A DNA stretch of 64,000 nucleotides from Echinometra lucunter (GCA_029962745.1 CM057152.1:24075176-24139175), one strand, 5' to 3'; positions 20,827 to 32,466 are shown, numbered from the stretch's first letter. The notes: generated by a model not told the origin, from the sequence alone. Program-made: numbers and translations.

Positions 20827-21049
20827 CACTTTAAAAAAAAGGTTGAGTAAAATGTTACCCAATATTTGGTAAAAAGGGAACATACATGTGTGTTGGGTAA
20901 GATTTTGTGCCATATTAGGCCAAAAGCATGTTTCATGGATAAATTTCAAAGCAACATTGGGTTAAATTTACCCACGTATTTGGTATCATTTTACCCAACA
21001 AACATGCATGTTCCCTTTTTATCCAATATTGGGTGAACCTTTTAGAGTG
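20827..21049. mobile_element. MITE with CACTYTAAAA ends and TA TSD
   Basis: Flanked by TA (20825-20826, 21050-21051). TIRs CACTTTAAAA and inverse TTTTAGAGTG continue inward through ACCCAATATT and TAAAAAGGGAACAT into a ~75-bp stem. TTGGGTAA motifs recur inside. It resembles the CACTCTAAAA...TTTACCC type of TA-inserting MITE seen in many animals. The Y2 paralog lacks it. Confidence 0.8.
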
Positions 21050-21599
21050 TAGCGAAACTGCATTAAGATGCTTTGCACAATGGCAGTGAATCAATAATTC
21101 TGAATCAATAATTCTGAATCAGTAATTGCACTAGTCGGTGAAGTTTCCTTGGTTAATATGTTGTTATCTTTGCCTGGAAATAAGAAATAAAATAAATGCG
21201 TTTTTGAAGAAAAAATGGACTTTTGGGTGGAGCACTCTGCTATGAAGAGACTTACAGGTTCTTCTGCCGGTCTGGTAGAATCGCATCTTGTGCTTGTCGA
21301 GCGCTGAGTGTCTAGTGTAAGTCAAAATCATTTCAACTTTTTAAAAAAAAAGGGGGGGGGGGGTAAACGCATTATTGGTAATTAGCCAGTTCGAAAAAGC
21401 GGTAGAAGAAAGTTCTGTACTGGCAGCCCTACTGTTAAGTTTCATTTTTTTAAGGAGGGGGTAGTCTAAAGACGCGTAGAATTGGTGTTTGTTCTATTTT
21501 GTCTTTTCATTCTAGTTTCCATTTATCATTTTTGTTATGCTTCCCAAGATGTGGCGCTGTACCCCTTTACAATTTATGACTGTTATGTGCACCTTTTAA

Positions 21600-22830
21600 A
21601 ATAATGTTGGGTTGTGTGGGTGTGTTAGGGTGTGCGGAACTCTGCAAGTCGCACGCCTGTAAATAGATCCAGTCATTTCCAAAGATTACTCCAACCCGTA
21701 CCAAGATGACACCATTGTTGGAAAAATATTCATATAAAATCAATGCTACATATTTGAACAGCTTTTTTCTTACGTGCATAGAGAGGAATAATTATTGGTT
21801 CAGATTAGTCCCATGAGAGTACAGCAGTTGGTCCCAGTTGGCTTTTAAGGGGACTTTTTGTAGTGGGGCAAGAAACCTCACAACCACTGGAGCTTTGGCC
21901 AAGTTTTTGGTTAGTCTAAGTTTCAACCGCTGTACAGAAAAAATAAATACTGAAAAACACCCCTTCATATTTTAAGAAAATGAAGGATATTATATGATCT
22001 TGTAAAGACAGAGGTTTGAATGGTGCCATTACTAACACTTATTCTTCAGGTTTTTTTTTTTTTTTAAATCTCATTTTTAACACGGGAGCCATATTAACAG
22101 ACGTGCGACCGCGTGCAACGGGCATACCGTGCGCACCTTGCCTCTGTACTTTAGCTAAGCTAGATAAGGACCAACTTTGGGGATCCCCTTCTCTCGCGTG
22201 TGCGCATGCTATGACAAAATCCGGATTTGATAGTCGGCCATATCGCTGGCGGTCACACGCCTGTAGATATATCCCGGGAATATATCCCCATAGGCCCCTG
22301 TGTTCAAAATGAAATTTGATAAAATCATGGAAAAATGCTAGTAATGGCACAATTCAAACTTTTCTCTTTTTACTTGCTGAAAATATGAAGGGTTTTTTCA
22401 GCATTTTTTTTTCTCGGTAGAGGTGCTGAAACTCAGACTAACAAAAACTTGGTCTCTGGCGTAAATATTAATTTTGAACGACAAGCGCCGTTAAACAACA
22501 ACAAAGCTCAAGTGGTTGTAAGGCTTTTTGCCACACTAATAAAGTCCCCTTAAAATCCACCTGGGACCAACTGCTGCTCTCTCATGGGACTGATCTCAAC
22601 CAGTAATTATCCCTCTCTATGCACATATGAAACAAAGTGTTCAAGTATGTATCATTGATTTTATATGAATATTTTTCAACTATGATGTCATCTTTGGTAC
22701 GGGTTGGAGGAATCTCTGAAAATGAACGGATCTATTTACAGGCGTGCGGCCTTCAGGGGGTACGTGCATGCTATAACCACACCCATTGCTAACAGGCGAG
22801 TTTTTCTGACTCCCTGAAATAGAAAGTTTC
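21600..22830. repeat. Long inverted repeat, arms ~450 bp
   Basis: The left arm (~21640-22060) and right arm (~22300-22790) are imperfect complements. Landmarks are CGCACGCCTGTAAATAGATC against its inverse, ATATTCATATAAAATCAATG, TCATGGGACTGATC/GATTAGTCCCATGAGA, and AACTTGG/CCAAGTTTTT. The centre (22060-22300) has a further inverted pair around ACACGGGAGCC/GGCCCCTGTGT. It looks like an old foldback element. The paralog is 37545-38770. Confidence 0.8.
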
Positions 22831-23336
22831 AAGTCAAGTCAAGTGGCAAGGTAAGTGATCAAAGATGAAGCTGCATTAAGGCAAGTTGAAAAAAATTCGT
22901 CTCATGCAATTCAGCAACTTGGTGCGAGATCTACTCCCGGGATCTACTATCAGATGGTATTTAGTTCTAACGTTAGACCCGGAAACACAGGTGTTTATAG
23001 TACAGTACAGAAGTTAATTCTGGAATCTCTTAATTGCTCATTACATGTATTAGATATTTATTCACTTTCCAATAAAGGTAGATGCAACCCACACAGAAAT
23101 TTGTGCATGTTACCACACAAAAGGCGGCGTGGATGATTGGCCCAAACATTTATTTCACCTAACAAGCTGTTTCTCGGCTTATTAATGAGTGTATTTGAAG
23201 AGCAGGGAACCTTTCTACTAGATCTGAGCTGTAGGTCTATGTATGAGCTTGATGTGTAATACACCACAGTATATCTGGCATTTACATCAAGCTTTAGATG
23301 AAACCTCTCTTCCTTTTCTTTTTTTCTCTAGCTCTC

Positions 23337-23604
23337 TCACTATGAGCATGACGGACAAAGAAAGCGGACAAATAAATAACCCATCATTCTACCCTTCACA
23401 ATGGTTCTGGTAGTCAAAAGAACATCCCTTCACTGCTGTTATCTGAAATATGTGGAACAGGTGTAACATGCATATTCACCTGGAGCTACTGATTAAACAT
23501 AATAGCAGTGAAGGGATGTTCTTTTGACTACCAAAACCATTGTGAAGGGTAGAATGAGAGGTTGTTTATTTTGTCCACTTTCTTTGTCGGTCATGTTCAT
23601 AGTT
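23337..23604. repeat. Hairpin with ~103-bp arms and ~60-base loop
   Basis: Left arm 23337-23441 and right arm 23501-23604 are complementary at roughly nine bases in ten (CACAATGGTT..., GTCAAAAGAACATCCCTTCA in both). A T-rich CTCTAG precedes it and resembles a splice acceptor, but nothing else supports an exon. Conserved in Y2 at 39263-39530. A transcript across it would fold into a long double-stranded stem. Confidence 0.85.
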
Positions 23605-24109
23605 TCTACCTGTTTCTCTCCCTCTCTCCCACTCTTCCTCATTCCTGTTTCTTCATTTTGTAACAATGGCAGTGTGTGTATGTGAATGATTTGAGTAACC
23701 TATACCATGGATCTTATGAGAATACATGTACAAACTTATCTGAGATAAGCTTGTACTCCAAACTAGTCTTTGCGGTGGAATAGCCTCCATACTTCTGCGT
23801 GTAGGCCTATTCCCAGGCCTGGGAGAAAATCACACGAGAGGAAAATAATATAAAATTCCATTTTCAACTCTGATTTCAAAGTTGTGGCATATCAAGAGTT
23901 GAGGAGTTCCTGAATAAAATAATCTAGCAAATTCTAAAAGATTAAATCTTGCTTAGGGCAATTCTGTTGTCTGTTCCTGACTTCTGCAACGGTAAATGTT
24001 CACTACAGTCCAATATACGTTTAGCCCTATGAGTGGGTTTGAGTATGTGTGGTGTATGATTTTGTGTATATTTGCTCTGGTCAGTTATACTGTATTTTAT
24101 AATAACTTC

Positions 24110-24290
24110 TGATTTTCTTGTTTGTTTAAATATATTTTGTTGACTTGTATATGTACCAGACTTCTCTTTACAGGCTTTGCTTTTCTTTGGGGTCCTTTCT
24201 ATTTTATTGGTAATTCTTTGTAATCTTTGTATGTACTGTACTTTGTGTTTGAATGGAAAAAAATGAATAAATAAATGGATGAGTGAACAC
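24110..24290 (+). mobile_element. Possible non-LTR retrotransposon 3' end
   Basis: T-rich sequence with CTTTGTATGTACTGTACTTTG and GTTTGAATGG, ending AATGAATAAATAAATGG, looks like the 3' untranslated tail of a LINE. No reverse-transcriptase frame precedes it. It could equally be a processed 3' UTR. Paralog 40010-40205. Confidence 0.35.
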
Positions 24291-24382
24291 TGCTATGCCA
24301 ATAATTGAACACAAGACATGACCTTTGTATGTGTATTCCAGTGATCAGTTTAACAGGCTTTGGAACTCTTTATTATTCATTT

Positions 24383-24420
24383 CAGTTCAATTCAATTCAA
24401 TTCAGTTCAATTCAAGATTT
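24383..24420 (-). repeat. (TTCAA)n followed by TTTTATTCC
   Basis: Repeated TTCAATTCAA then GATTTTATTCCAG. Read on the minus strand this is AATAAAATC followed by (TTGAA)n, the kind of 3' tail seen on CR1/L2-like LINEs. Paralog 40312-40350. A comparable tail lies at 53605. Confidence 0.5.
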
Positions 24421-24604
24421 TATTCCAGACTTAGCTGCTTAAGCACATAAACTTACATGTACTAGGTGCTTTATAAACATTTGCCACTTTTGATCATTAA
24501 TAACCGAAAAGTTAAAACTTTTAAAAGACTGAGGTTTTAACAGAGTAGATTTTGTTGTTGTTGTTGTATTGAAAGATAAACTCAGTAATGTAATATATTT
24601 CGTA

Positions 24605-25075
24605 TCCGGACAACTACCCCCTGGACCTCAACCCTACCGGAAAACCACCCCTAGGGTAACTACCTTCTAGGACAATTACCCTCCAGGACAACTACCCCCT
24701 AGGGCTACCACCCCCAGACAATTATCCCCTAGCACAACCACCCACTAGGACAACTACCTCCCGGTCAACTAATCCCCTGACAACTACCGTCTCGGACAAC
24801 TACCCTCTAGGACAACTATCCCCCGGACAACTATCCCCAGACAAGTACCCCTTGGACAACCACCCTCTAGGACAACTGCCCCCCAGAAACTACCCCCTAG
24901 GGCAACCACTCTCTAAGGCAACTACCCCCTCCCCCCGACAACTATCCCCAGACAACTACCCCTGGAGATGTACCCCCACACAATTATTCCTTTTGGCAAC
25001 CATTCTCTAGGACAAATACCTCCAACCCCCCCCCCCCCCACACACACACACACGCAACTACCCCCAAACTGAGGC
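24605..25075 (+). repeat. ~15-bp minisatellite, GGACAACTACCCCCTA strand
   Basis: About thirty degenerate 14-17-bp units (GACAACTACCCCC, GGGCAACCACTCTCTA, GACAATTATCCCC). Single units continue near 25600-25660. Ends in a poly-C and a short CA run. Mirrors the opposite-strand array at 29055-29627. Confidence 0.9.
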
Positions 25076-25300
25076 CCCTTAGGCATGAGTAGCTATGTTT
25101 TTATTTTTATCCTGAATGAATATTAGCCTACCATTTCTCGGGTCTATGTTTGATATAGAAAACATATGAGAAAAATAGGATAAGAATGATTAATCATATC
25201 GTATTAAATGAGAATGGGTAGTTTTGATTAGTCCAACCTCCATTAAGCGTACAAGTTAGGTAAGCAGGCATATGGATAGAGTGGAAGAGGCTGCGGTTGC

Positions 25301-25331
<31 letters not shown>

Positions 25332-26040
25332 ACTCAAACAAACGAAGAAATATGAATAATCATAATTTTATTAGGGAACCTCTACTTCACGTTTAGGCAA
25401 AGAAATGCTTTCTTTGTAAGTTCTATATCTTATCTAACCATTTTACGAATAAATCATAGGTTTCCTGAAATTAAATGTATTTTTCCTATCTCTCTACACT
25501 CACCCGAAAAAAAAAGAGAAACTGGAAGGCTGATATTTCAATTTCAGAAATATTTCTAGCCCACGGATAAAAATAATTAAGAACCCGGGCCCAAGGACAA
25601 CCACCCTCTAGGACATCTCCTTGACAACTACCACCTATTAAAGGACAATAATTTAAGGTAATTATCAGTCAGACAACAACCAAAATACTCTAATCCATGG
25701 CATGTAGACCAACTATTCGCCTAAATAGTTATAACTCCCAGATACTCGACGGCATTTAAATTGATTTCGACCAAGGAAGGATGTGGAGAGGGGGTGGGGG
25801 TGTGGTGACCAACAATCCGTAAGGATATAATAAGTATCCCGAGGAGGGGTATCTATCTCCCACGGTAAGAACTTTTTGTAAATCTGGCAATAAATAGAAG
25901 GAATTTGGTTCATTATAACATTAAAATTCACCACACCACGTGAAATATCATATGATTCTAGTTGAATGTGTCTATACCCTTCAGCATCGGTTAGGGGAGG
26001 GGGGGGGGGGAGATATACCCTAGTATTACATTTTTAAGAT

Positions 26041-26086
26041 CATTATCATTATTATCATTATCATTATTATATCATTATTATTATTA

Positions 26087-26120
<34 letters not shown>

Positions 26121-26155
26121 CATCATCATCATCATCATCATCATTATTCATTTAT
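26041..26155. repeat. (ATT/ATC)n array
   Basis: ATTATTATCATT repeats inside the foldback element. Y2 counterpart 41980-42090 differs in unit number. Confidence 0.9.
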
Positions 26156-27203
26156 TTTTTTTAAATTTCATTTCCAGGGGAGATATAACAAAGACAAGAT
26201 CAAGAACATTATTACCATCATCATCATTATTTCTTTGGCGTCACCTGTGCCTGGGAGGCAAAAAGGGAACTCAATCACTGTATCATCAGATGTCCTATGA
26301 TTCCTCTCAATAAAATAGTTACTGAAATAATACACAGAAAGTGAAACATACAAAAAATTATTGATTCGGGAAAATAGATTTGTGTGTAAACATGATTTTC
26401 TTTCTTTTTCAATTAAATTTCTCACATTTTTCGAAGTTTCATGTATTTTAATACCGGATTTTTTTTTTCGAATTTTGCCCGAATTTACTGAATTTTTTGA
26501 CAACATTTGCTAGAAATTTGCCCATTTCTTTCTTTCCAAAATAGGGGCACAGTGCCCTCTACCCCAAATGCCAACGAAATGAGCGTGTTTAAAAATTGTT
26601 TTGCTTCATAATAATCTTAGGTGTCTCAAAAGTGTGAAGATTTAATTTTCCTCACCGTGATTATCATAGCGTCTTTGATGGAAGTCATTTATTTTGTTTG
26701 TTTGAAATTTATTTCTGCGTTCAACATGTTCAACACAATACAAGATAATCAATTATTACATAGATTTTGAACATATACATTACAGACACGTGAATCATTT
26801 ACGAAATTTAGAACGCAGGAGACCGTCGTCATAAGCGACCTGCTTGATTTTGACTATGTTCGCGATGTTGGCGATCCTGAGTTGGCAACTTTACCAGCAT
26901 TTGTGGTGTCATAGTGGACAACTCTCAATTCATTTTGTACATAATTAAAAAAAAAAATTGATTTATATGAAATTTCAGAGCAGGAATAAATATAATTCTT
27001 CCAAAAATGCTTGCAGAATTTATATAGCCATGTCATACTCAAAAAATAAATCACAATAATTTCTATTTTTCTTGAAAATAAAGAAAATTCTGAGTACAAA
27101 ATGAATGGAGAGTTGTCCACGATGACATCACAGATCCTGGCAAAGTTGCCAATTCAAGGACCCCATAATAAGGATTTCCTTAAACTTTCAAAGTTCATAA
27201 CTC

Positions 27204-28352
27204 CAGGACAACTACCCCCTTGGGCTACCACCCCCAGACAATTACTCCCTAACACAACCACCCTCTAGGACAACTACCTCCCAGTCAACTAACCCCCTGA
27301 CAACTACCGTCTCGGACAACTACCCTCTAGGACAACTATCCCCAGACAAGTACCCCTTGGACAACCACCCTCTAGGACAACTGCCCCCCGGAAACTACCC
27401 CCTAGGGCAACCACTCTCTAAGGCAACTACCCCCTCCCCCCGACAACTACCCCCAGACAACTACCCCTGGAGAAGTACCCCCACACAATTATTCCTTTTG
27501 GCAACCATTCTCTAGGACAAATACCTCCAACCCCCCCCCCCCCCACACACACACACGCAACTACCCTCTAAACTGAGGCCCCTTAGGCATGAGTAGGTAA
27601 GTTTTTATTTTTATCCTGAATGAATATTAGCCTACCATTTCTCGGGTCTATGTTTGATATAGAAAACATATGAGAAAAATAGGATAAGAATGATTAATCA
27701 TATCGTATTAAATGAGAATGGGTAGTTTTGATTAGTCCAACCTCCATTAAGCGTACAAGTTAGGTAAGCAGGCATATGGATAGAGTGGATGAGGCTGCGG
27801 TTGCCCCCCCCCCCCACACACACACTCAAACAAACGAAGAAATATGAATAATCATAATTTTATTGGGGAACCTCTACTTCACGTTTAGGCAAAGAAATGC
27901 TTTCTTTGTAAGTTCTATATCTTATCTAACCATTTTACGAATAAATCATAGGTTTCCTGAAATTAAATGTATTTTTCCTATCTCTCTACACTCACTCGAA
28001 AAAAAAGAGAAACTGGAAGGCTGATATTTCAATTTCAGAAATATTTCTGGCCCACGGATAAAAATAATTAAGAACCCGGGACCAAGGACAACCATCCTCT
28101 AGGACATCTCCTTGACAACTACCACCTATTAAAGGACAATAATTGACAATAAAAATGCTTGCAGAATTTATATAGCTATGTCATACTCAAAAAATAAATC
28201 ACAATAATTTCTATTTTTTCTTGAAAATAAAGAAAATTCTGAGTACAAAATGAATGGAGAGTTGTCCACGATGACATCACAGATCCTGGCAAAGTTGCCA
28301 ATTCAAGGACCCCATAATAAGGATTTCCTTAAACTTTCAAAGTTCATAACTC
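27204..28352 (+). repeat. Y1-specific rearranged internal duplication
   Basis: After TTCATAACTC the sequence restarts in minisatellite (27204-27570), repeats 25076-25650 (27571-28145), then jumps to a copy of 27003-27203 (28150-28352) and again reaches TTCATAACTC. Y2 passes straight through (43140). So a segment equivalent to 24.68-27.20 kb was duplicated in tandem with an internal deletion of about 1.35 kb. Confidence 0.8.
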
Positions 28353-29054
28353 GTGAACAGATTGTCCGATTTTCCTCAAACTTTCACTGTTTATTCTTCT
28401 TCTTTTTCTTCATTCACTGAAAGCGCATTGATGTCAAGATTGCATTCTCCTTGAATGAATTTATTAGATTTACGATGGCTGAACATCATTTGAAAAAAAA
28501 AAAATGGGTTCACCCTACTGATAAACATGAAAAGTGTCAGGGATAGATATGACTAGGTCAAACCATGGAAGAATTCAAATTCGCCAAAGGTTTGTTTCAC
28601 AGACCCGCAAAATGACTCTTGTGACTTTTGAAAAGTGACATTTTGCCTTTAATGTTTATTCACTCATGCATGACTCGACGGATCAATCTTATATTCATAC
28701 AGAAGTTGGTCAATAAGTGTAGAAACACTCCTGCCAAATTGTTTTGCTCAAAATTTTTTCGTTAAAAAGTTATGCAATTTTGAATTAGGGGAAGTTACTT
28801 TTTTTGTTGCGTTTATTATTTTTTAAAACTAGGTTTTTACTGTTGGAGGTTGGAGTAGGAACAATTAAGCTATGAAGCAAGAGCGAAAACAAACACTTCT
28901 CTTCAATAAAATTTGGTATATTATCTGTGTTTTATTGTTGCTGGTCGGGGCACAAATTGTGCTAAAAACCACATTTCTATTTTGGCGAGCGAGCGTAGCG
29001 AAAGAGCACAATCTTATTCAATGTGACGTTAAGTCCAATTTGGGGTATGCTTCC

Positions 29055-29627
29055 TAGAGGGGGGCTATCTTGGGGGTAGTTCGGGGGTAGTTTTCCTAGT
29101 AGGTGGTTGTCTTAAGGGGTAATTGTCTGGGGGTAAGTGTGCGGAGGGAAGATGTCTGGGGGATAGTTGTCCTAGAGGTTGGTTGTCCTAGGGGGTAGTT
29201 GTCCGGGGGAGGGGGTAGTTGTCTTAGATGGAGGTTGTCCTAAGGGGTAGTTGTCTGGGGGTACTTGTCCTAGGGGGTGATTGCCCTAGGGGGTAGTTGT
29301 CTGGGGGTAGTTGTCTGGGGAATAGTTGATCGGGGGTAGTTGTCCTAGGGGTAGTTGTCGGGGGGGGGGGAGTAGTTGACCGGGGTAGTTGTCCTTGAGG
29401 TGGTTGTCCTAGGGGGGTAGTTGTCTGGGGGTAGTTGACCGGGGGGTACTTGTCCTAGGGTGATTGCCATAAGGGTTGTGATTAGCTGGGGGTAGTTGTC
29501 CTAAGGGGTGATTAGCTGGGGGTTATCATCCTAGAGGGTAATTGTCCCGGGGGTAGTTGTCCTAGGGGGTAGGTGTCCTAGACGGTGGATATCCTAGCGG
29601 TGGTTGTCCAGGGGGTAGGTGTCCTAA
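29055..29627 (-). repeat. ~15-bp minisatellite, complementary strand
   Basis: GGGGGTAGTTGTCCTAG-type units, about 35 of them, with G runs up to 11. Same family as 24605-25075 in inverse orientation. Starts soon after a GCGAGCGAGCGTAGCG motif (28983). Confidence 0.9.
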
Positions 29628-29831
29628 AACCAATATATTTACAATGATATCAAAGGAATGATGAAAGAGACAAAACGACACAGCCGAACACAACACAACA
29701 CAACACAACACAAGATAAGACAAGACAATACCCTACTCTTAACGTGAGCCTCACCCTAACGAACATCAAGGCTACCAAAAAATTGTAGGCCATATCTTGC
29801 TTTAAGCCACTTGGGACACATTTGAATCTTA

Positions 29832-30047
29832 AGGCCTCGTCACATATTAGCGAATCAAGGTAACGAATGCCTAACGAACTGCTATTTATTTAAAGTTCAG
29901 ATACGCTCATTTACGCTAAAATTCTTGGCCACAATAGGGTTCTAAAGGTCCCGTCACATATTAGCTAATTTGAGCGTATCTGGACTTTAAAAAATAGCTG
30001 TTCGTTAGGCATTCGTTAGCTCGATTCGCTAAGATGTGACGAGGCCT
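29832..30047. mobile_element. Harbinger-like palindromic MITE, TTA TSD
   Basis: TIRs AGGCCTCGTCACATATTAGC and inverse continue as arms of ~80 bp (AACGAATGCCTAACGAAC; CAGATACGCTCA), flanked by TTA at 29829-29831 and 30048-30050. The loop is ~55 bp. The paralog 46612-46829 has the same borders. The terminal AGGCC...TCACA resembles the element at 13211. Confidence 0.8.
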
Positions 30048-30236
30048 TTAAATTCACGGCAAAATTCAAGGCAAATTTTGTAAAGAATCTATGGTTGAGA
30101 AATTTTCCAAAGAAAGCTATTGTTCCTGATGTGAAACGGTGCAAAAGTCTACACAGAACGACTCGTCATGCGGGTTCCAACACAAGTTCTCTATGCCGGT
30201 TTTCGTAATTCTCTGTCAATCATTCCAGACGGTTAT

Positions 30237-30640
30237 TATCTGTTGATAGCCATCTACCCCTCATTTCCCTTCTCTTCAAGACCACTCTGCCACTTTCAGA
30301 CAACTACCCAATTCATTTCGTCATAATATACATATATATATATATATATATATACATATATATATCCAAAATATAAAAAACTAAAAACGCAATAGATATC
30401 TCTCTATTTACTACTCGCCTTTTAAATCCCCCTCTATGGGGAAATTCGACTGTTTAACACGGGGAAGGGACTTATTCAGCGAGTAATAAAAGAGATTTCA
30501 AGTGTTTTTAATTCATTTAGTTGACGTTTGAGATTTGATATGACGAAATAAATTCAGTATTCATCACTAGGTAACTGTCTGAAAGTGGCAGAGTGGTCTT
30601 GAAGAGAAGGGAAATGAGGGGTAGATGGATATCAACAGGT
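30237..30640. repeat. Inverted repeat pair (~70-bp arms) around a TA run
   Basis: 30239-30310 (GTTGATAGCCATCTACC..., CTTCAAGACCACTCTGCC) is complemented by 30570-30640. Between them are a TA microsatellite (30327-30365) and a block with CTATGGGGAAATTC that is repeated directly at 30713. Same arrangement in Y2 at 47030-47395. Confidence 0.75.
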
Positions 30641-30659
30641 TAATTGCGGCCCTGTAAGA

Positions 30660-31972
30660 TTTCGAGAGAGGGGACTTAATTGGCGACTAGTAGATAGACG
30701 TGATCGAAGTCCCCTTCTATGGGGAAATTCAACTGTTTAGCTCGGGGAGGGGACTTATTTAGCGAGTAATAACAATCAGGCGCACGATTTGACTCTAAAT
30801 ATTTCCTGAAAGACAGCACGTTCAATCTTTGGTAGCGGAAACCAACGAATTAAAACATAGTCTTTCTAGTTCTGTGGCGGAGACCCTGGGCGGAGTTTGA
30901 TTGACACCTGCGCCGGCTAGACGCATTGCAGTCGTAGCATGCGAACAGCTGAAAACCATAGTACAGTCGATGTGCGGTGAAATAATGGAAGTAAAAGGAG
31001 GGGCATTACTTGTGCTGCGTTCAGATGTATAGAATATTACGGTTTGTGTCGTTTTATTCTGTTGGCATACATGGGAACATTTGCATGTGCATGCAACGTA
31101 AGGTAACATATTTCATTGGACAACATGTGTATGTCTCGATTTGTTTAGAGGGGGAATGAAACTACTGAAAAGTGTAAAAGAATGAAAATATAGAAGCATA
31201 TTTTAATCAATGAGGAAAGAAACACAAACACAGAGAAGGAAAGAGAATCGAGGGTGAAAGTGAAATAGCAACAGAAAACGGTCCGGCACAAATGCGGAGA
31301 AAATTGAGGATAAAGAAACTGAGAGGGTGGTGAATCACATTTTGATGAAACAATTAAGATACGTAGTAACCCTTATAAACCCATGTAAAATGGCCTTATC
31401 CAACTATGTCCAAGACTCCAAGTCAGACCTCCCAGAGTCCCATCCTTGATCAATGTGAACACGTATTTTTATGAGATTCCTCTCACACGAAGTCAAAGCC
31501 TGGGGATGAGGTCAGTGTATAGCACAAACCACATGTGCAGATTATATAATCAGTGATATTCAATTTCCCAACCTATAGCGCACTGTACAGAGGTTAGTCT
31601 TGAGTTCTCTTCCCCTTGCAGCCTCTACATATAAACCTTGTCACGAATCTTTCTTCGTGGAGATATGATACATGAGCTTCTCTTCCCCTTTCTTTTACTG
31701 AGGATAATGCGAGGATACATATCATTGGTATTTATAATCAGTGATCGTGATAAATATCCTTTTTGGGCAGCTATAGCCCTGAACTTGTCTCTATATTACA
31801 AAGGAATATGCTGGATTTTGTCATGCCTCATGCTTATGCCGGGAGCTTGTTAATGCAGCCTACCTGAGCTGTGGTAGTTTGATAAGGTTTTGAACTACAG
31901 TTTCCCAAAGCCATTAGGGTGTGATATTATGTTCCTGTTAATTTTTTTTGAACTCATCAATATAATGTAAAT
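30660..31972. other. Y-block sequence with no recognised gene
   Basis: Aligns closely with 47400-48700. A minus-strand open frame of 95 codons (30822-31109) persists only in its C-terminal half in Y2 and has no recognisable domain. Its N-terminal half differs because of a ~45-bp indel in Y2. Not called as a gene. Confidence 0.5.
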
Positions 31973-32165
31973 ATTTTATAGTCCTAAAAGAGGATTTTGA
32001 TGACAAAAGAACACTGCATCACTATATGATATATAGAGTGGTTTAGGAAAGTAAATAGTTGGACCTGTGAGGTGCTGAAGTAGTCAAGGTCTTATACATT
32101 GTTTGAGTGTACTTCGACGACAAATAATATTTATTTTATAGCTAGAAAGTGGAAATTTGTCAGTC
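31973..32165 (+). repeat. Diverged satellite units of the 15.6-kb family
   Basis: Contains GATTTTGATGACAAAA, AGAGTGGTTTAGGAAAGTAAA and GTGAGGTGCTGAAG, in the same order as the 150-bp unit but with many changes. The ATTCGGTCACGCC that follows at 32178 is the complementary motif. Counterpart 48700-48890. Confidence 0.55.
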
Positions 32166-32199
32166 GGTCAAATGCATTCGGTCACGCCTAACTGCTGGC

Positions 32200-32427
32200 C
32201 CGTTCTGTGGTCTAGTGGTAAGGCATTGGCGTTCTAAGCCAGTGACCCGGGTTCGATTCCCGGCGGAGGCATTTTTTTTTTTCAACCCTTAATTCAAAAT
32301 GGATGACGGCTCTGGGGAACATTCAGGGAGCTACGCAATTATTATTCTCCTATTTTCATTTCTTTCAGTGTTTAATATTCACAAGGGAGTTGCCAAGGTT
32401 GTTTGCATTTGTCAAATTTCTTTTAAT

Positions 32428-32430
<3 letters not shown>
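32200..32430 (+). mobile_element. tRNA-Arg(TCT)-derived SINE
   Basis: The tRNA head to ~32271 has A-box-like TAGTGGTAAGGC, anticodon loop GTTCTAA between TTGGC and GCCAG, and T arm CCGGG-TTCGATT-CCCGG. The body follows (CCCTTAATTCAAAATGG, GGCTCTGGGGAAC) and ends in a TA microsatellite. The acceptor 5' strand has lost a base compared with 48926. Confidence 0.8.

Positions 32431-32466
<36 letters not shown>
32431..32466. repeat. (TA)n microsatellite at SINE tail
   Basis: Pure TA run between the SINE body and AGTATTCATC, as at 7524 and 49147. Confidence 0.95.

Larger units (their letters stand above)
24601..29631. mobile_element. Foldback element with inverted minisatellite arms and 9-bp TSD
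   Basis: AATATATTT occurs directly at 24592-24600 and 29632-29640. Inside, the left ~470 bp are tandem ~15-bp units of GGACAACTACCCCCTA type, and the right ~570 bp are the same units on the other strand (TAGGGGGTAGTTGTCC), so the ends form heterogeneous inverted repeats. The interior holds AT-rich sequence, C runs, an ATT array and a 1.15-kb internal rearrangement. Known sea-urchin TU foldback elements, as I recall them, have long inverted repeats with an outer domain of 15-bp tandem repeats and 8-bp TSDs. Architecture matches, sequence identity is untested. No transposase seen. Confidence 0.7.

Noticed and set aside
22855..23136. 93-codon frame preceded by a GGTAAGT donor-like site and followed by a CTCTAG acceptor-like site
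   Set aside because: A one-base difference in Y2 shifts the frame, no domain is recognisable, and the acceptor leads into a hairpin arm. No consistent gene model results.
24605..25075. Regular short repeats resembling a CRISPR array
   Set aside because: Units are 14-17 bp, head to tail, degenerate and without unique spacers, and the sequence is eukaryotic. It is a minisatellite.
30822..31109. 95-codon minus-strand frame partly shared with 47583-47846
   Set aside because: Sharing is expected from the block duplication. The N-terminal half is changed by an indel and there is no recognisable domain.
31340..31700. Possible promoter region (TATAAACC near 31630, conserved in Y2 at 48350)
   Set aside because: Conservation is explained by recent duplication, and no downstream coding exon or initiator context supports it.
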